DNA from: an uncultured Clostridia bacterium | Lineage (GTDB): Bacteria > Bacillota > Clostridia > TANB77 > CAG-508 | Direction: 5' to 3' | Assembly (NCBI GenBank): GCA_944388705.1 | Contig: CALXJU010000016.1 | Location: 1 to 34,222 of the forward strand | Length of the DNA: 34,222 nt | Part shown: positions 1 to 8,191 of the stretch, piece after piece | How positions within the stretch are numbered: position 1 is the stretch's first letter | How the letters are laid out: every line of letters begins with the position of its first letter | Position numbers and translations under genes: made by a program | Notes under the pieces: generated by a model | The model's database searches: none | What the model was told of the DNA's origin: nothing | Seen by the model: the letters and a program-made list of their open reading frames with translations, nothing else

Positions 1-3000
1 TGTTCCTGCTTTAAATGTTGTTCCTTTTCCAAATATTACTTCTGTATATTTATGTGCTTTTGCTTGATATTCTCCTGAGAAGTTTAAGTCTATATCTGGT
101 TCTTTATCTCCATTAAATCCTAGGAATGTTTCAAATGGTATGTCCATTCCGTCTTTTGCAAGTTTTGTTCCACATTTTGGACATTCTTTATCTGGCAGGT
201 CAAATCCATTTCCTATACCATAATCTGTGAAGTCTGAATATTTACAGTTTGGACATCTATAATGTGGTGGTAATGAATTTACTTCTGTTATACCTGTCAT
301 AAATGCTACTAGTGATGAACCTACTGAACCTCTTGAACCTACTATATATCCATCTTCATTTGATTTCCATACTAATTTTTGAGCTATTATATACATTACA
401 GAATATCCATTACTTATTATTGAATTTAATTCTTTATCTAGTCTTGTTTGTATTATTTCTGGTAATGGGTCTCCATATAATTCATGTGCTTTTTTAAATG
501 TTATATTTTTTATATCTTCCTCACAACCTGGTATATGTGGTGGACATTTTTCAGGTGATATTGGACATATTTTATCACACATGTCTGCTACTTTATTTGT
601 GTTTGTTACAACTACTTCGTATGCTTTTTCTTCTCCTAAATAACTGAATTCTTGTAGCATTTCTTCTGTTGTTCTTAAATATAATGGTGCTTGCTCATCT
701 GCATCTTTATATCCTTGACCCGCTTCTAATATTCTTCTATAAATTTCATCTTGTGGGTCCATAAAGTGTACATCACATGTTGCTACAACTAGTTTACTTA
801 GTTTTTCTCCTAATTCGACTATTTTTCTGTTTATATCTTTTAGGTATTCTCTATCTGGTACTACTCCATTTCTTACTAAAAATTCGTTATTTCCTATTGG
901 TTGAATTTCTAAGTAATCATAATCTCTTGCTATATTTTCTATTTCTTCATCTGATTTTCCTAATTCTATTGCTTGGTATAATTCACCAGCTTCACATGCA
1001 CTTCCTAGTATTAATCCTTCAGAATATTTTTTATATATACTTTTTAGGATACGTGGTTTTTTATAAAAATAATCTAAGTGCGAAATTGAAATTAGCTTAT
1101 ATAGATTTTTTAGTCCTACATAGTTTTTTGCAAGTATTATTGCATGATATGTATTTAATTTTTTATATTCTTCTTTTTTTGCTTGTTCATCTCTTCCTAT
1201 TGTATCTATTTCTTCTAATTTTGTTACACCTTTATTTTTTAGTTTTTCAAGCATTACATTAAATACTTTTACTGTTGTATCAACATCATCTAAGGCTCTA
1301 TGTGCCACTTCTACAACTATTCCTAATTCATCTGCTATTTTTCCTAATTTATATTTTTTCATATTTGGAAATACATCTTTTGCAAGTGTTAATGTGTCTA
1401 CAACTGTGTAATCAAATTCATATCCTAATACTTTTGCATTATGTTTTAAAAATCCTACATCAAATTTAGCATTATGTGCTACAATTACTGAATCTCCTAA
1501 AAATTCTAGTATTTTTGGAAATACTTTATCTATTGTTTCTGCATCTTTTACCATATCATCTGTTATGTTTGTTACCTCTACAACTCTTTGTGGAATTGTT
1601 TTTTCTGGATTTACAAAACAACTGAATTCATCTATTACTTCTCCATTTTTTACTTTCATTATTCCTACTTCAGTTATTTTTTCTGTTACTGCAGAAAATC
1701 CTGTTGTTTCTAAGTCTAATACACAATATGTTGTGTCTATATTTTGTCCTTTTGGATTTGTTACTGAATTTTCTTTGTCTGGCGCAAGATATGCTTCAAC
1801 TCCATATATTACTTTCATATCAGGATTGTCTCTTCCTAATAATTTATGTGCTTCTGGAAATGCTTGTACTACTCCATGGTCTGTTATTGCTATTGATTTC
1901 ATTCCCCATTTCATTGCTCTTTTTATTAAGTCTGTTGCTGATGTCATTGCATCCATCTGACTCATTTTTGTATGCATATGTAATTCTACTCTTTTTACTT
2001 CTGCGTTATCCATTCTAGTCACTTTTGGTAAAGGTTCTGATACCATTATTGTATTTGCCATTACTGTTAGTTCATTTGAAAATGTATCCATTTGTGCCTT
2101 TCCTGCTAATTTTATTGCTGGTGTTCCTTTTAGTCTTTTTATGATTTTTTTAGCATTGTTCCCTGGCAAAAATGCTTTACATGTCATTGTACTTGTTCCA
2201 TCATATATGTCTATACTTAATATTACTTTTCCTGTTTTTGTTTCTTTGTCTTCCATTGATTGTATTTCACCATCTATACATACATTTCCTGATTCTGCAT
2301 TTAAGTCTACTATTTTTACAAGTGGGTCATTTATTACTGGTGCTGAACCTAAAATTAATGGTGAACTTTCATCTTCTTCCAGTAATGGTGGTAATCCTTC
2401 ATCACTTATTTCTGCTATGATGTTTGCCATTACTGTAATATCTCCTGCGAAACTATCAAATCCTGCTTTTCCTGTTGTCTTTATTGCTTTTGCTGTTTTG
2501 ATTTTTTCTAAGATTTCATTTCCTTTTGCTCCATCTTCTGCAAATGATTTACATGTTATTATTCCTGTTCCATCATATATTTCAAATATTAACATTCCTT
2601 TTCCTGTTTTAGTTTCTCTACATTCACTATTTACGACTCTTCCTTCTAATGTTATTCTGCCTGAATTTGCATCTATTTCTTTTATTTTCAATTTCTTTTC
2701 TTTTGCTTTTGATGGTTTTCCAAATATTATATTTTCTGCTTGTGGTAATTCATCAGCATCTGGTACATATCCTAATCCATCATCTACTGGCATTTCATAA
2801 TCTGCATCATTATATGGACCTTGTGGTATTGGCGGAATTTCTTCATTTTGATTTGCAAAAAATTGTTCTTCTTGATGTGTTCTAATTGCTATTCCTTGCA
2901 TTGCATTGTGTACAGCTTGTTCTTCTATTTGTTTTGTTCTATTTGTAAATTCTTGTACTTCTTGTTCTGTTATTCTTTCTTCTATATTTACATTATATTT

Positions 3001-3462
3001 CTTTCCAAATAAGTTTAATATTACATTTTCTAGTTCTCTATCTAGTTTTCTTGCTTTTAAAAATTCTGCTCCTTTTATTCTCATATACACATTTATGTCT
3101 TTTTCTTGTAATTCTACCTTACTTTTTAATAATAGTAATGGTCTCATTAATGGGTATTTATGTGCCATGTAACATATTAGATTTTCCCATTCATCATCTA
3201 TTCTTTTGATATATGTTCCTTCTTGGTATTTTATTATCATATGTACTTGTCCAAATTGAAATCTTTCCCTTAAAAATTTTTCTAAATACCATATTTCTTT
3301 TATATCTATATATTCATCTGCTTCCATCTCTATTTCTAATGTATTGTTCTTTTTTATTAAGTTCATCTTCATTATTTCAGCATCTGCTATATTACTATTT
3401 GTTTTATAATCACTAAATACTTCTCCGATTTTTCTGCTTTTTTGTGCTACTTTTTCTGCCAC
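1..3462 (-). CDS. polC: DNA polymerase III alpha subunit, PolC type (3' end outside window)
   Basis: Replicative polymerase of low-GC Gram-positives with built-in 3'-5' proofreading. The window holds the first 1154 codons of a family usually around 1430-1470 aa. Domains seen by translating the minus strand: N-terminal region 1-260; a first OB fold about 267-350; a second OB fold about 390-471; PHP first half from about 488 (LHMHTKMSQMDA); DEDDh exonuclease about 575-745 inserted in the PHP (DLETTGFS, HNAKFDVGF, HRALDD); PHP second half (GNNEFLVRNG, ATCDVHF); start of the polymerase core (VGSRGSVGSS near 1040) and zinc module (CPNC near 1070, CPKCG near 1094). It starts at GTG: an in-frame TGA lies just upstream and AAGGTG sits 7 nt before it. 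Two OB folds are unusual, since Bacillus subtilis PolC has one. Family identity is certain. Confidence 0.97.
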   Translation of the reverse strand, partial: MAEKVAQKSRKIGEVFSDYKTNSNIADAEIMKMNLIKKNNTLEIEMEADEYIDIKEIWYLEKFLRERFQFGQVHMIIKYQEGTYIKRIDDEWENLICYMAHKYPLMRPLLLLKSKVELQEKDINVYMRIKGAEFLKARKLDRELENVILNLFGKKYNVNIEERITEQEVQEFTNRTKQIEEQAVHNAMQGIAIRTHQEEQFFANQNEEIPPIPQGPYNDADYEMPVDDGLGYVPDADELPQAENIIFGKPSKAKEKKLKIKEIDANSGRITLEGRVVNSECRETKTGKGMLIFEIYDGTGIITCKSFAEDGAKGNEILEKIKTAKAIKTTGKAGFDSFAGDITVMANIIAEISDEGLPPLLEEDESSPLILGSAPVINDPLVKIVDLNAESGNVCIDGEIQSMEDKETKTGKVILSIDIYDGTSTMTCKAFLPGNNAKKIIKRLKGTPAIKLAGKAQMDTFSNELTVMANTIMVSEPLPKVTRMDNAEVKRVELHMHTKMSQMDAMTSATDLIKRAMKWGMKSIAITDHGVVQAFPEAHKLLGRDNPDMKVIYGVEAYLAPDKENSVTNPKGQNIDTTYCVLDLETTGFSAVTEKITEVGIMKVKNGEVIDEFSCFVNPEKTIPQRVVEVTNITDDMVKDAETIDKVFPKILEFLGDSVIVAHNAKFDVGFLKHNAKVLGYEFDYTVVDTLTLAKDVFPNMKKYKLGKIADELGIVVEVAHRALDDVDTTVKVFNVMLEKLKNKGVTKLEEIDTIGRDEQAKKEEYKKLNTYHAIILAKNYVGLKNLYKLISISHLDYFYKKPRILKSIYKKYSEGLILGSACEAGELYQAIELGKSDEEIENIARDYDYLEIQPIGNNEFLVRNGVVPDREYLKDINRKIVELGEKLSKLVVATCDVHFMDPQDEIYRRILEAGQGYKDADEQAPLYLRTTEEMLQEFSYLGEEKAYEVVVTNTNKVADMCDKICPISPEKCPPHIPGCEEDIKNITFKKAHELYGDPLPEIIQTRLDKELNSIISNGYSVMYIIAQKLVWKSNEDGYIVGSRGSVGSSLVAFMTGITEVNSLPPHYRCPNCKYSDFTDYGIGNGFDLPDKECPKCGTKLAKDGMDIPFETFLGFNGDKEPDIDLNFSGEYQAKAHKYTEVIFGKGTTFKAGT

Positions 3463-3498
3463 CTTTTTTCACCTTCTTGTCTTGTTTTTTCTTGTCAT

Positions 3499-3527
3499 AT
3501 ATTATCATATCCCCCAAATTTTTTCAA
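3499..3527 (-). promoter_or_regulatory. Predicted sigma-A promoter of polC
   Basis: On the minus strand TTGAAA (3527-3522), a 17-nt spacer and TAATAT (3504-3499) sit about 37 bp before the GTG start. The -35 hexamer lies inside the left inverted repeat of the adjacent repeat cluster, so that repeat may supply part of the promoter. Confidence 0.55.
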
Positions 3528-3657
3528 GGGAAATTTGGGGACGGTTCTCTTTTTTCCCTTTTGGAAATTTGGGGACGGTTCTCTTTTTGTCTTTTGGGTA
3601 AAATGGGGACAGACCCCAAATTGCCAAAAGGGAAAAAAGAGGACTGTCCCCAAATTT
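3511..3657. repeat. Cluster of GGGGACGGTTCTC palindromic repeats
   Basis: The unit AAATTTGGGGACGGTTCTC followed by a T run and CCCTTTTGG occurs twice in direct orientation (from about 3531 and 3566). A third, inverted version (AGAGGACTGTCCCCAAATTT at the right end) can pair with either. A CCCCAAATTT/AAATTTGGGG pair marks the left end. The same sequence family recurs at 9975-10066 and 14325-14381, always between genes. It can fold as strong hairpins and may terminate transcription, but the internal direct copies show it is more than a terminator. Confidence 0.85.
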
Positions 3658-3703
3658 ATATAGGTTTTAAAGCTGCTATTTCTTGTATGCTAAAAGACTA
3701 AGT

Positions 3704-3736
3704 AAAACGTTGTACTCCTTTTTTGTACAACGTTTT
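3704..3736 (-). terminator. Intrinsic terminator downstream of the pilin-like locus
   Basis: A perfect 12-bp stem (AAAACGTTGTAC / GTACAACGTTTT) with a 9-nt loop lies 20 bp past the stop codon at 3756. In the minus direction it ends in a short T tract. Confidence 0.7.
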
Positions 3737-3755
3737 GTCAGTTTTTTTATTTATA

Positions 3756-4388
3756 TTACACAGGCCATGCTGTAACAAGTATACCTCCAAAATAACTCTT
3801 TTCATCTTTAATTAATTCAAATATTTGTATTGTGTTTCGAAGTTCATATCGGTTTTCAATTTTTCCAATATCTTCCAAAAAAGATGCAATAGAAATTATA
3901 GGAAGCTCACAATAGCCATCCATATTATTAATACATGATGTAATATCAATTCTTTCACCATTATATATAATATATGCTTTTTCAAAATCAACTGGATTAT
4001 CTGTTCTATACAACAAATATATATCCCAATCCTGTTCATCTACATAATAGTATTCTAAACTAATATCAATATTTGTAACTTCTACTGCTTTTTCATATGT
4101 TTCTCCTATTACGATATCTAATATCGTAAATGTATACATATCATTTTCTAATGCTATATATGTATCAGATATTTCATTATTTGGATTTATTACAGTATAT
4201 GATGGTATTGAAATTATTCCTTTATCTTTTAATAAAATTATTGCTTCCTGTAGAGATTTATCTAAATTTTCATTATTCTCTTCTAGTTCTTGCCAAAATA
4301 ATTGCTCATTACCTTCAAAAAGGTCTTCTAATAATTCATTGAATGTTTTATAATTAGTTCCACCAAAATTATTACCGGTAATATATCC
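3756..4388 (-). pseudogene. C-terminal part of the pilin-like gene, out of frame
   Basis: The minus-strand frame is open for 210 codons from 4388 to a stop at 3756 but has no ATG, GTG or TTG start until the internal ATG at 4139, and no ribosome binding site there. It begins within the last 17 nt of the pilin-like gene 4372-4929, one frame away. Its first residues (GYITGNNFGGTNYKTFNELL) follow directly from the end of that protein. Restoring one AT in the ATATAT tract at about 4381-4386 joins both frames into one protein of roughly 390 aa. I therefore read it as the detached C-terminal half of one gene, either a real frameshift or an assembly/sequencing error. The alternative, an independent 127-aa gene starting at 4139, is less likely. 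The domain itself is not recognised. Confidence 0.6.
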
Positions 4389-4929
4389 TCATTTTTATAA
4401 TTATATCTTTTTTCTCGTCTTCACTTAAATTATTAATATCTATATCATCTAAAATTACATCTCCATCAAGTCCTTCTACTTTTTCTACTTTTAATAATAC
4501 ACCTCCAGATGGTTCACTTTCTGGTGTTTTACTTATTACTATATTAACTCTCTCTGTAACTATTTCATCTTCATTTTCAAATGGTCCTTCTATGTTTCCA
4601 TTACCATCAATACTGTACCATCTTTTTGACTCTGTAAATTGTACTTTTATATTTCCACTTGCATTTGCTTTTGTTCCATTATAATTAAATTGGTCTTGCA
4701 TATCATTTGCTGTTACTTCTTTTCCTTCATTTTTTATTTTTGCTCCTGAATATGCCACACTTATTGCTTCTTTTTCTTCTCCTATTTCTGATTGCTCTTT
4801 TGCTTTTTGTGCTTGCGTTATTATTCCATTTTCTCCTGTTAACATTGATATGCTCACTCCTGCTAGTATTAGTAAAACTACAATCGTTACTACTAATGCT
4901 ATTAATGTTATACCATTATTTCTTTTCAT
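4372..4929 (-). CDS. Type IV pilin-like (prepilin N-terminal motif) protein, probably truncated by frameshift
   Basis: A 185-aa protein with a short basic leader and a Gly before a long hydrophobic helix (MKRNNG, then ITLIALVVTIVVLLILAG). This is the class III/clostridial prepilin pattern that prepilin peptidase cuts after the Gly. It lacks the Glu at mature position 5 found in classical pilins, as is common in clostridial pilin-like proteins. A helical segment (residues 35-60) and a polar C-terminal region follow. It has a strong Shine-Dalgarno (AGGAGG). The frame closes at 4372 and the 210-codon frame downstream looks like the rest of the protein. No pilus assembly genes are in the window, so the role (pseudopilin or surface protein) is open. 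Confidence 0.8.
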   Translation of the reverse strand: MKRNNGITLIALVVTIVVLLILAGVSISMLTGENGIITQAQKAKEQSEIGEEKEAISVAYSGAKIKNEGKEVTANDMQDQFNYNGTKANASGNIKVQFTESKRWYSIDGNGNIEGPFENEDEIVTERVNIVISKTPESEPSGGVLLKVEKVEGLDGDVILDDIDINNLSEDEKKDIIIKMRIYYR

Positions 4930-4951
4930 TTGTTTTTTCCTCCTCTTTTTT

Positions 4952-4979
4952 ATTATACAATATTTTAAGATATTTTCAA
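4952..4979 (-). promoter_or_regulatory. Predicted promoter of the pilin-like gene
   Basis: TTGAAA (4979-4974), a 16-nt spacer and TATAAT (4957-4952) on the minus strand. The -10 is so close to the AGGAGG at 4944-4939 that the leader would be very short, which slightly lowers confidence. Confidence 0.5.
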
Positions 4980-5027
4980 ATATCCTATTTCAATGTAATT
5001 CATTGTTTTATATCATGTTTTAAGAGG

Positions 5028-5056
5028 TTATAATTACATCATTATCAAGGTATAAT
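5028..5056 (+). promoter_or_regulatory. Predicted promoter of the tandem RHH gene
   Basis: A perfect TATAAT at 5051-5056 lies 30 bp before the ATG. The -35 (TTATAA, 5028-5033, 17-nt spacing) is weak. Confidence 0.45.
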
Positions 5057-5086
5057 AATAGTGCATATTAGAAAGAGGGTGCGATA

Positions 5087-5434
5087 ATGAGTGTATTAGA
5101 TAGATTTTGGGAACATGATACATTAATTCAAAAAACAATAGAAATTGAAAGTAATTTATATGATAAAATAGAATATTTATCTGAAAATGTTTATGATGCA
5201 TCAATAAGTAAAATTATAAATGCATGTATAGATGACTTAATAGAAAAAGAAAATATCAAATTATATCAAAAAGAAAATGATGAACTTTTTACGAAGCATT
5301 CAGTATTACTTCGCAAAAATTCATTAGATAACTTATATCTATTAAAAGAAAAATATGGCATATCTGTATATAAACTAATACACATTGCCATAAAAAATGT
5401 TATTTTAGAATTAGAAGAAGAAGGAAAATTATAA
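5087..5434 (+). CDS. Small protein with two ribbon-helix-helix-like repeats, possible DNA-binding regulator
   Basis: A 115-aa protein preceded by GAGGG 7-8 nt before the ATG. Two segments each read as a short beta strand plus two helices: about 18-55 (IEIESNLYDKIEYLSE, then ASISKIINACIDDLIE) and about 70-112 (HSVLLRKNSLDNLYLLKEK, then ISVYKLIHIAIKNVILEL). Ribbon-helix-helix repressors normally have one such unit and dimerise; here one chain could supply both halves. It is transcribed divergently from the pilin-like gene across 157 bp, so it could regulate that promoter or its own. The fold is inferred from sequence pattern alone. It ends at a shared hairpin facing the next gene. Confidence 0.55.
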   Translation: MSVLDRFWEHDTLIQKTIEIESNLYDKIEYLSENVYDASISKIINACIDDLIEKENIKLYQKENDELFTKHSVLLRKNSLDNLYLLKEKYGISVYKLIHIAIKNVILELEEEGKL

Positions 5435-5461
5435 TTTCAGTTATTTCATATAGCTGAAATT
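5433..5461. terminator. Bidirectional terminator between convergent genes
   Basis: AATTTCAG (5433-5440) pairs with CTGAAATT (5454-5461) across a 13-nt loop. A T-rich tract follows on the plus side; the minus side is A/T rich and the stem overlaps the stop of the gene at 5446. Confidence 0.65.
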
Positions 5462-5715
5462 TTTATTTTTGTATCATGTATGTCTTCAATAACTATTACT
5501 ATGTCTTTTGATTTTTCGGTATAATCTATTTCTCTAATCAAATTTAAATTTATCACTACAAAATTTAAATCTTCTTTATTTCTTAAATATAATCTATCAT
5601 CTTTAATCGAATAAATTATATTTTTCATAAATATTTTTGAATTATTTTCTCCTTCCATTTCTACTATTACATTTGGATTTTCTTTTAATTTTTCTAAAAA
5701 TTCTATTTTCTTCAT
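5446..5715 (-). CDS. Small protein of unknown function
   Basis: An 89-aa protein with a good ribosome binding site (AAGGAG, 6 nt before the ATG). I do not recognise it. It has a short N-terminal helix (MKKIEFLEKLKENP), then alternating hydrophobic/charged stretches that look like beta strands (NVIVEMEG, SKIFMKNIIYSI, LNFVVINLNLIREI, IVIVIED, KIKISAI). There is no signal peptide, membrane segment or Cys motif. It stands alone, convergent with the RHH gene. The ordered strand pattern, ribosome binding site and codon usage support a real gene. Confidence 0.65.
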   Translation of the reverse strand: MKKIEFLEKLKENPNVIVEMEGENNSKIFMKNIIYSIKDDRLYLRNKEDLNFVVINLNLIREIDYTEKSKDIVIVIEDIHDTKIKISAI

Positions 5716-5833
5716 AACTTCTCCTTATAAACAAAAGATTTTCTTTGAAATAAAATTTTATAGAATAAAAAATTACATTACTAAACTACTATATTAAATC
5801 ATGTTATATAATTTTTTTCAATAGTTGAATACA

Positions 5834-5863
5834 AAAAAATCCCACTTTTTTGTGAGATTTTTT
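5834..5863 (-). terminator. Terminator of the tasA-sipW-DUF5305 operon
   Basis: On the minus strand AAATCTCAC pairs with GTGGGATTT (one G-T wobble) across a 6-nt loop and is followed by a T run. It begins at the stop codon of the gene at 5862. Confidence 0.8.
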
Positions 5864-6920
5864 AGTCTTTTCTTAATATATATCTATAAGTCACTCCATG
5901 GCTCATTACTGTAAACCATGCTTCATCATTTCTTGGAGAAATCCAATACAATATAGGTTTAAACAATTCTTCAGAAACTTTAAGTATTTCTCCAAAATCT
6001 TTTACATCAATAACATTTGTTGTATCAATTTCCATCTTGCTACTTACTTGAACTATTTTATCTTGGCACAAACGTAAAATTCTGTTTAATTCCATTCTGA
6101 ATTCATTTCTTGTTTTATTCATAACTGTTGTTTTTACAAATATATATCTATATATTAGTAAAGAAATTATTAATCCTATTAGGCCAAATACTGTTTTTAC
6201 TGTGCTTGTTCCAGTTTGTGTTTCTATTTCTTTTGATATGTATTGAGTATCATTCTTATTATTTTCTCCTGTTATTGTTGTAGTCTTTTTTCCTAAATCT
6301 ATTGATATTGTTGATATTGTTGTATTTGGTATTTTTTCATCTTCTATTGTTGTGTCTGATTTTATTTCCATTATTATATTGTATTTTGCATCTATGCTTA
6401 ATTCCATTTCTTGTTCAAAATTTTTCACTAAATTATTTTGTTCTTCTAAATCTAAAACTATATTTTCATTTATTTCAAATTTTTCATCTATAGTTGTTGC
6501 TTCTGTTGGCTCTTTTAAAATATATTCTTTTGTCCAAATTTTTTGTTCTTCGCCATCTTTTGTATATACACCATTTAATATTCCCTTTATATTATATGTA
6601 TATTTTATTGTTGATTTTTCATTTGATGTATAATCATAATTTAGGTTTAGATTTATATTATCTATTAAAGATGTTACATATGCATTTTCATTCATTCCTA
6701 ATGTTTGCTTATCTATATATTGGTTTGGTTTTAAATTTACTGTATAATCATGTTGAAAATTATTTGTATATTTATATATTTCTTCTTTAGTTTTACTTGT
6801 TGTTCCTCCAAAGAATGAACCAAATAGAGTTACAAAAGAAATCACAAATAAAATACTTGCTATTGTTAAATAAAAATATCTAGTTGCTCTACGCATTTTT
6901 ATTTTGCTTTTTTTCTTCAT
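5862..6920 (-). CDS. DUF5305-like bitopic membrane protein of the SipW locus
   Basis: A 352-aa protein with two membrane segments: about 15-38 (FYLTIASILFVISFVTLFGS) and about 243-262 (TVFGLIGLIISLLIYRYIFV). The 200-residue extracytoplasmic part between them is rich in predicted beta strands (NNFQHDYTVNLKPNQYID, YDYTSNEKSTIKYTYNIKG). A cytoplasmic tail of about 90 aa follows. The layout and the DYTVNLKPN-type segment resemble DUF5305 proteins, which I recall being encoded next to signal peptidase I genes in archaea and clostridia. It is last in the operon, 23 bp after sipW. A role as accessory factor for SipW cleavage or fibre assembly is inferred from position only. Confidence 0.6.
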   Translation of the reverse strand: MKKKSKIKMRRATRYFYLTIASILFVISFVTLFGSFFGGTTSKTKEEIYKYTNNFQHDYTVNLKPNQYIDKQTLGMNENAYVTSLIDNINLNLNYDYTSNEKSTIKYTYNIKGILNGVYTKDGEEQKIWTKEYILKEPTEATTIDEKFEINENIVLDLEEQNNLVKNFEQEMELSIDAKYNIIMEIKSDTTIEDEKIPNTTISTISIDLGKKTTTITGENNKNDTQYISKEIETQTGTSTVKTVFGLIGLIISLLIYRYIFVKTTVMNKTRNEFRMELNRILRLCQDKIVQVSSKMEIDTTNVIDVKDFGEILKVSEELFKPILYWISPRNDEAWFTVMSHGVTYRYILRKD

Positions 6921-6943
6921 TGTACTTATTTAATCCTCCTTCT

Positions 6944-8122
6944 TTAGTTTCCTGTTTCTACAGTTAAGTTTTCTTTTGTTTGTAAATTGTGTATCCAGAC
7001 TGCTGGATATCCTATATATCTTACTTTAAATATTACCTTTCCTATTATTTGTTCTTGAGTAACTGGTTGTAAATCTTCATTATCATTACTATCTCCTTTT
7101 GTTATAAATGTAAATCTACCATTTTTTTGTGTTTTCTTAGTTACTCTATGTATTACTGTATATCCATCCATTTGATATTCTATAATATCCCCTTCTTCAA
7201 TATCATTTGCTTTACATTTTTTAATTATTGCTACATCACCTACATATAACTCTTTTTCCATACTTCCAGTTGCAATTGCTACTGGTTTTATTGGAAATAT
7301 TCCTATTGCAAACCATATTGCTAATATTATACATATTACAAGTGGTATTATATTTCGTGGATTTGAATTTATTATTTTTTCTTTTGTTCTAAATATATCT
7401 TTCTTATTTTTTTCATAGCGTATATACAAAAATAATATTATTGGTATTACACTATCTATTATTGAAACCATTATCCATGGTGCATTTGGCAAGATTGGTG
7501 ATAACCATAAATATAAATTTGTTCCTATCTCATAAATTACTGCTGGTAAATAATTTGAATTTATTGCTGTATATGAATATAATATATTTTTTGCAATTAA
7601 TGGTAATAAATTTTGAGCTATTATTTCCATTATAAATAAGCTTGTTAATTGTGTTGTAAAAAATTTTTTTATTCCTAAATCTATTAATATATATACAATT
7701 GAAATTGCTATTGCAATTTTTGTTTTATCTTTTTCATATACATTATTTATTAATTTATATCTTATATATTCTTTTGCAATTATTACTGTTGCAAATACCC
7801 ATAAATTAGTTAATATTCCTATTATTGTTCTTGAATATGGGTTACTCCCAAAAGTAATAAATAGTCCTGATGTTAAATATGTTATTATATATGCTAGGAC
7901 TGCAATAAATGAATATTCTATTATTTCTTTTTTTAATTTTTTTACTTCATATGACTTGCCTAATACATTTCTTAAAAATATTGCTATTCCTATCCATATT
8001 ATTGGATTTATAATATACATATATATATTATTTATTTTTACAGATAAATAGAATTCAGCTAATAAGCCATATGCTAATATTATACTTATTATTATTATTG
8101 TTGCTTTTTTATTTTTTTGCAT
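6944..8122 (-). CDS. sipW: Signal peptidase I, SipW/ER type, with polytopic N-terminal domain
   Basis: A 392-aa membrane serine protease predicted to remove signal peptides from TasA/camelysin-type exported proteins. The C-terminal third holds the catalytic core: ATGSMEKELYVGD with Ser287, YTVIHRVTKK with His325 instead of the bacterial Lys, and TKGDSND. The Ser/His pair marks the ER/SipW branch (family S26B) rather than the Ser/Lys LepB branch. The first 280 residues form about eight hydrophobic segments, far more than the one or two in Bacillus SipW (about 190 aa), so the N-terminal half is a large extra membrane domain. It lies between the TasA-like gene and the DUF5305-like gene. Start supported by AAGGTAGAG upstream. 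Confidence 0.9.
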   Translation of the reverse strand: MQKNKKATIIIISIILAYGLLAEFYLSVKINNIYMYIINPIIWIGIAIFLRNVLGKSYEVKKLKKEIIEYSFIAVLAYIITYLTSGLFITFGSNPYSRTIIGILTNLWVFATVIIAKEYIRYKLINNVYEKDKTKIAIAISIVYILIDLGIKKFFTTQLTSLFIMEIIAQNLLPLIAKNILYSYTAINSNYLPAVIYEIGTNLYLWLSPILPNAPWIMVSIIDSVIPIILFLYIRYEKNKKDIFRTKEKIINSNPRNIIPLVICIILAIWFAIGIFPIKPVAIATGSMEKELYVGDVAIIKKCKANDIEEGDIIEYQMDGYTVIHRVTKKTQKNGRFTFITKGDSNDNEDLQPVTQEQIIGKVIFKVRYIGYPAVWIHNLQTKENLTVETGN

Positions 8123-8157
8123 ATCTCTACCTTTTTTATAAATTAGGTTTTATTGGG

Positions 8158-8186
8158 AAAGGCAATATGGTTATTATATTGCCTTT
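8158..8186 (-). terminator. Strong hairpin between tasA-like and sipW genes
   Basis: AAAGGCAATAT (8158-8168) pairs perfectly with ATATTGCCTTT (8176-8186) over a 7-nt loop, directly after the TasA-like stop codon. The T tract is interrupted (TTTCCC), so it probably terminates only partly or stabilises the upstream mRNA, giving more fibre protein than peptidase. Confidence 0.6.
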
Positions 8187-8191
8187 ATAAT

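Noticed and set aside
303..3416. Many plus-strand ORFs rich in Leu, Phe, Ser and Ile across 300-3400
   Set aside because: They are antisense to polC, composed of reversed A-rich codons, lack ribosome sites, and the minus strand translates into clear PolC domains.
5716..5861. Extra small gene in the 146-bp gap
   Set aside because: No ORF with a ribosome site on either strand; only a terminator at its left edge.
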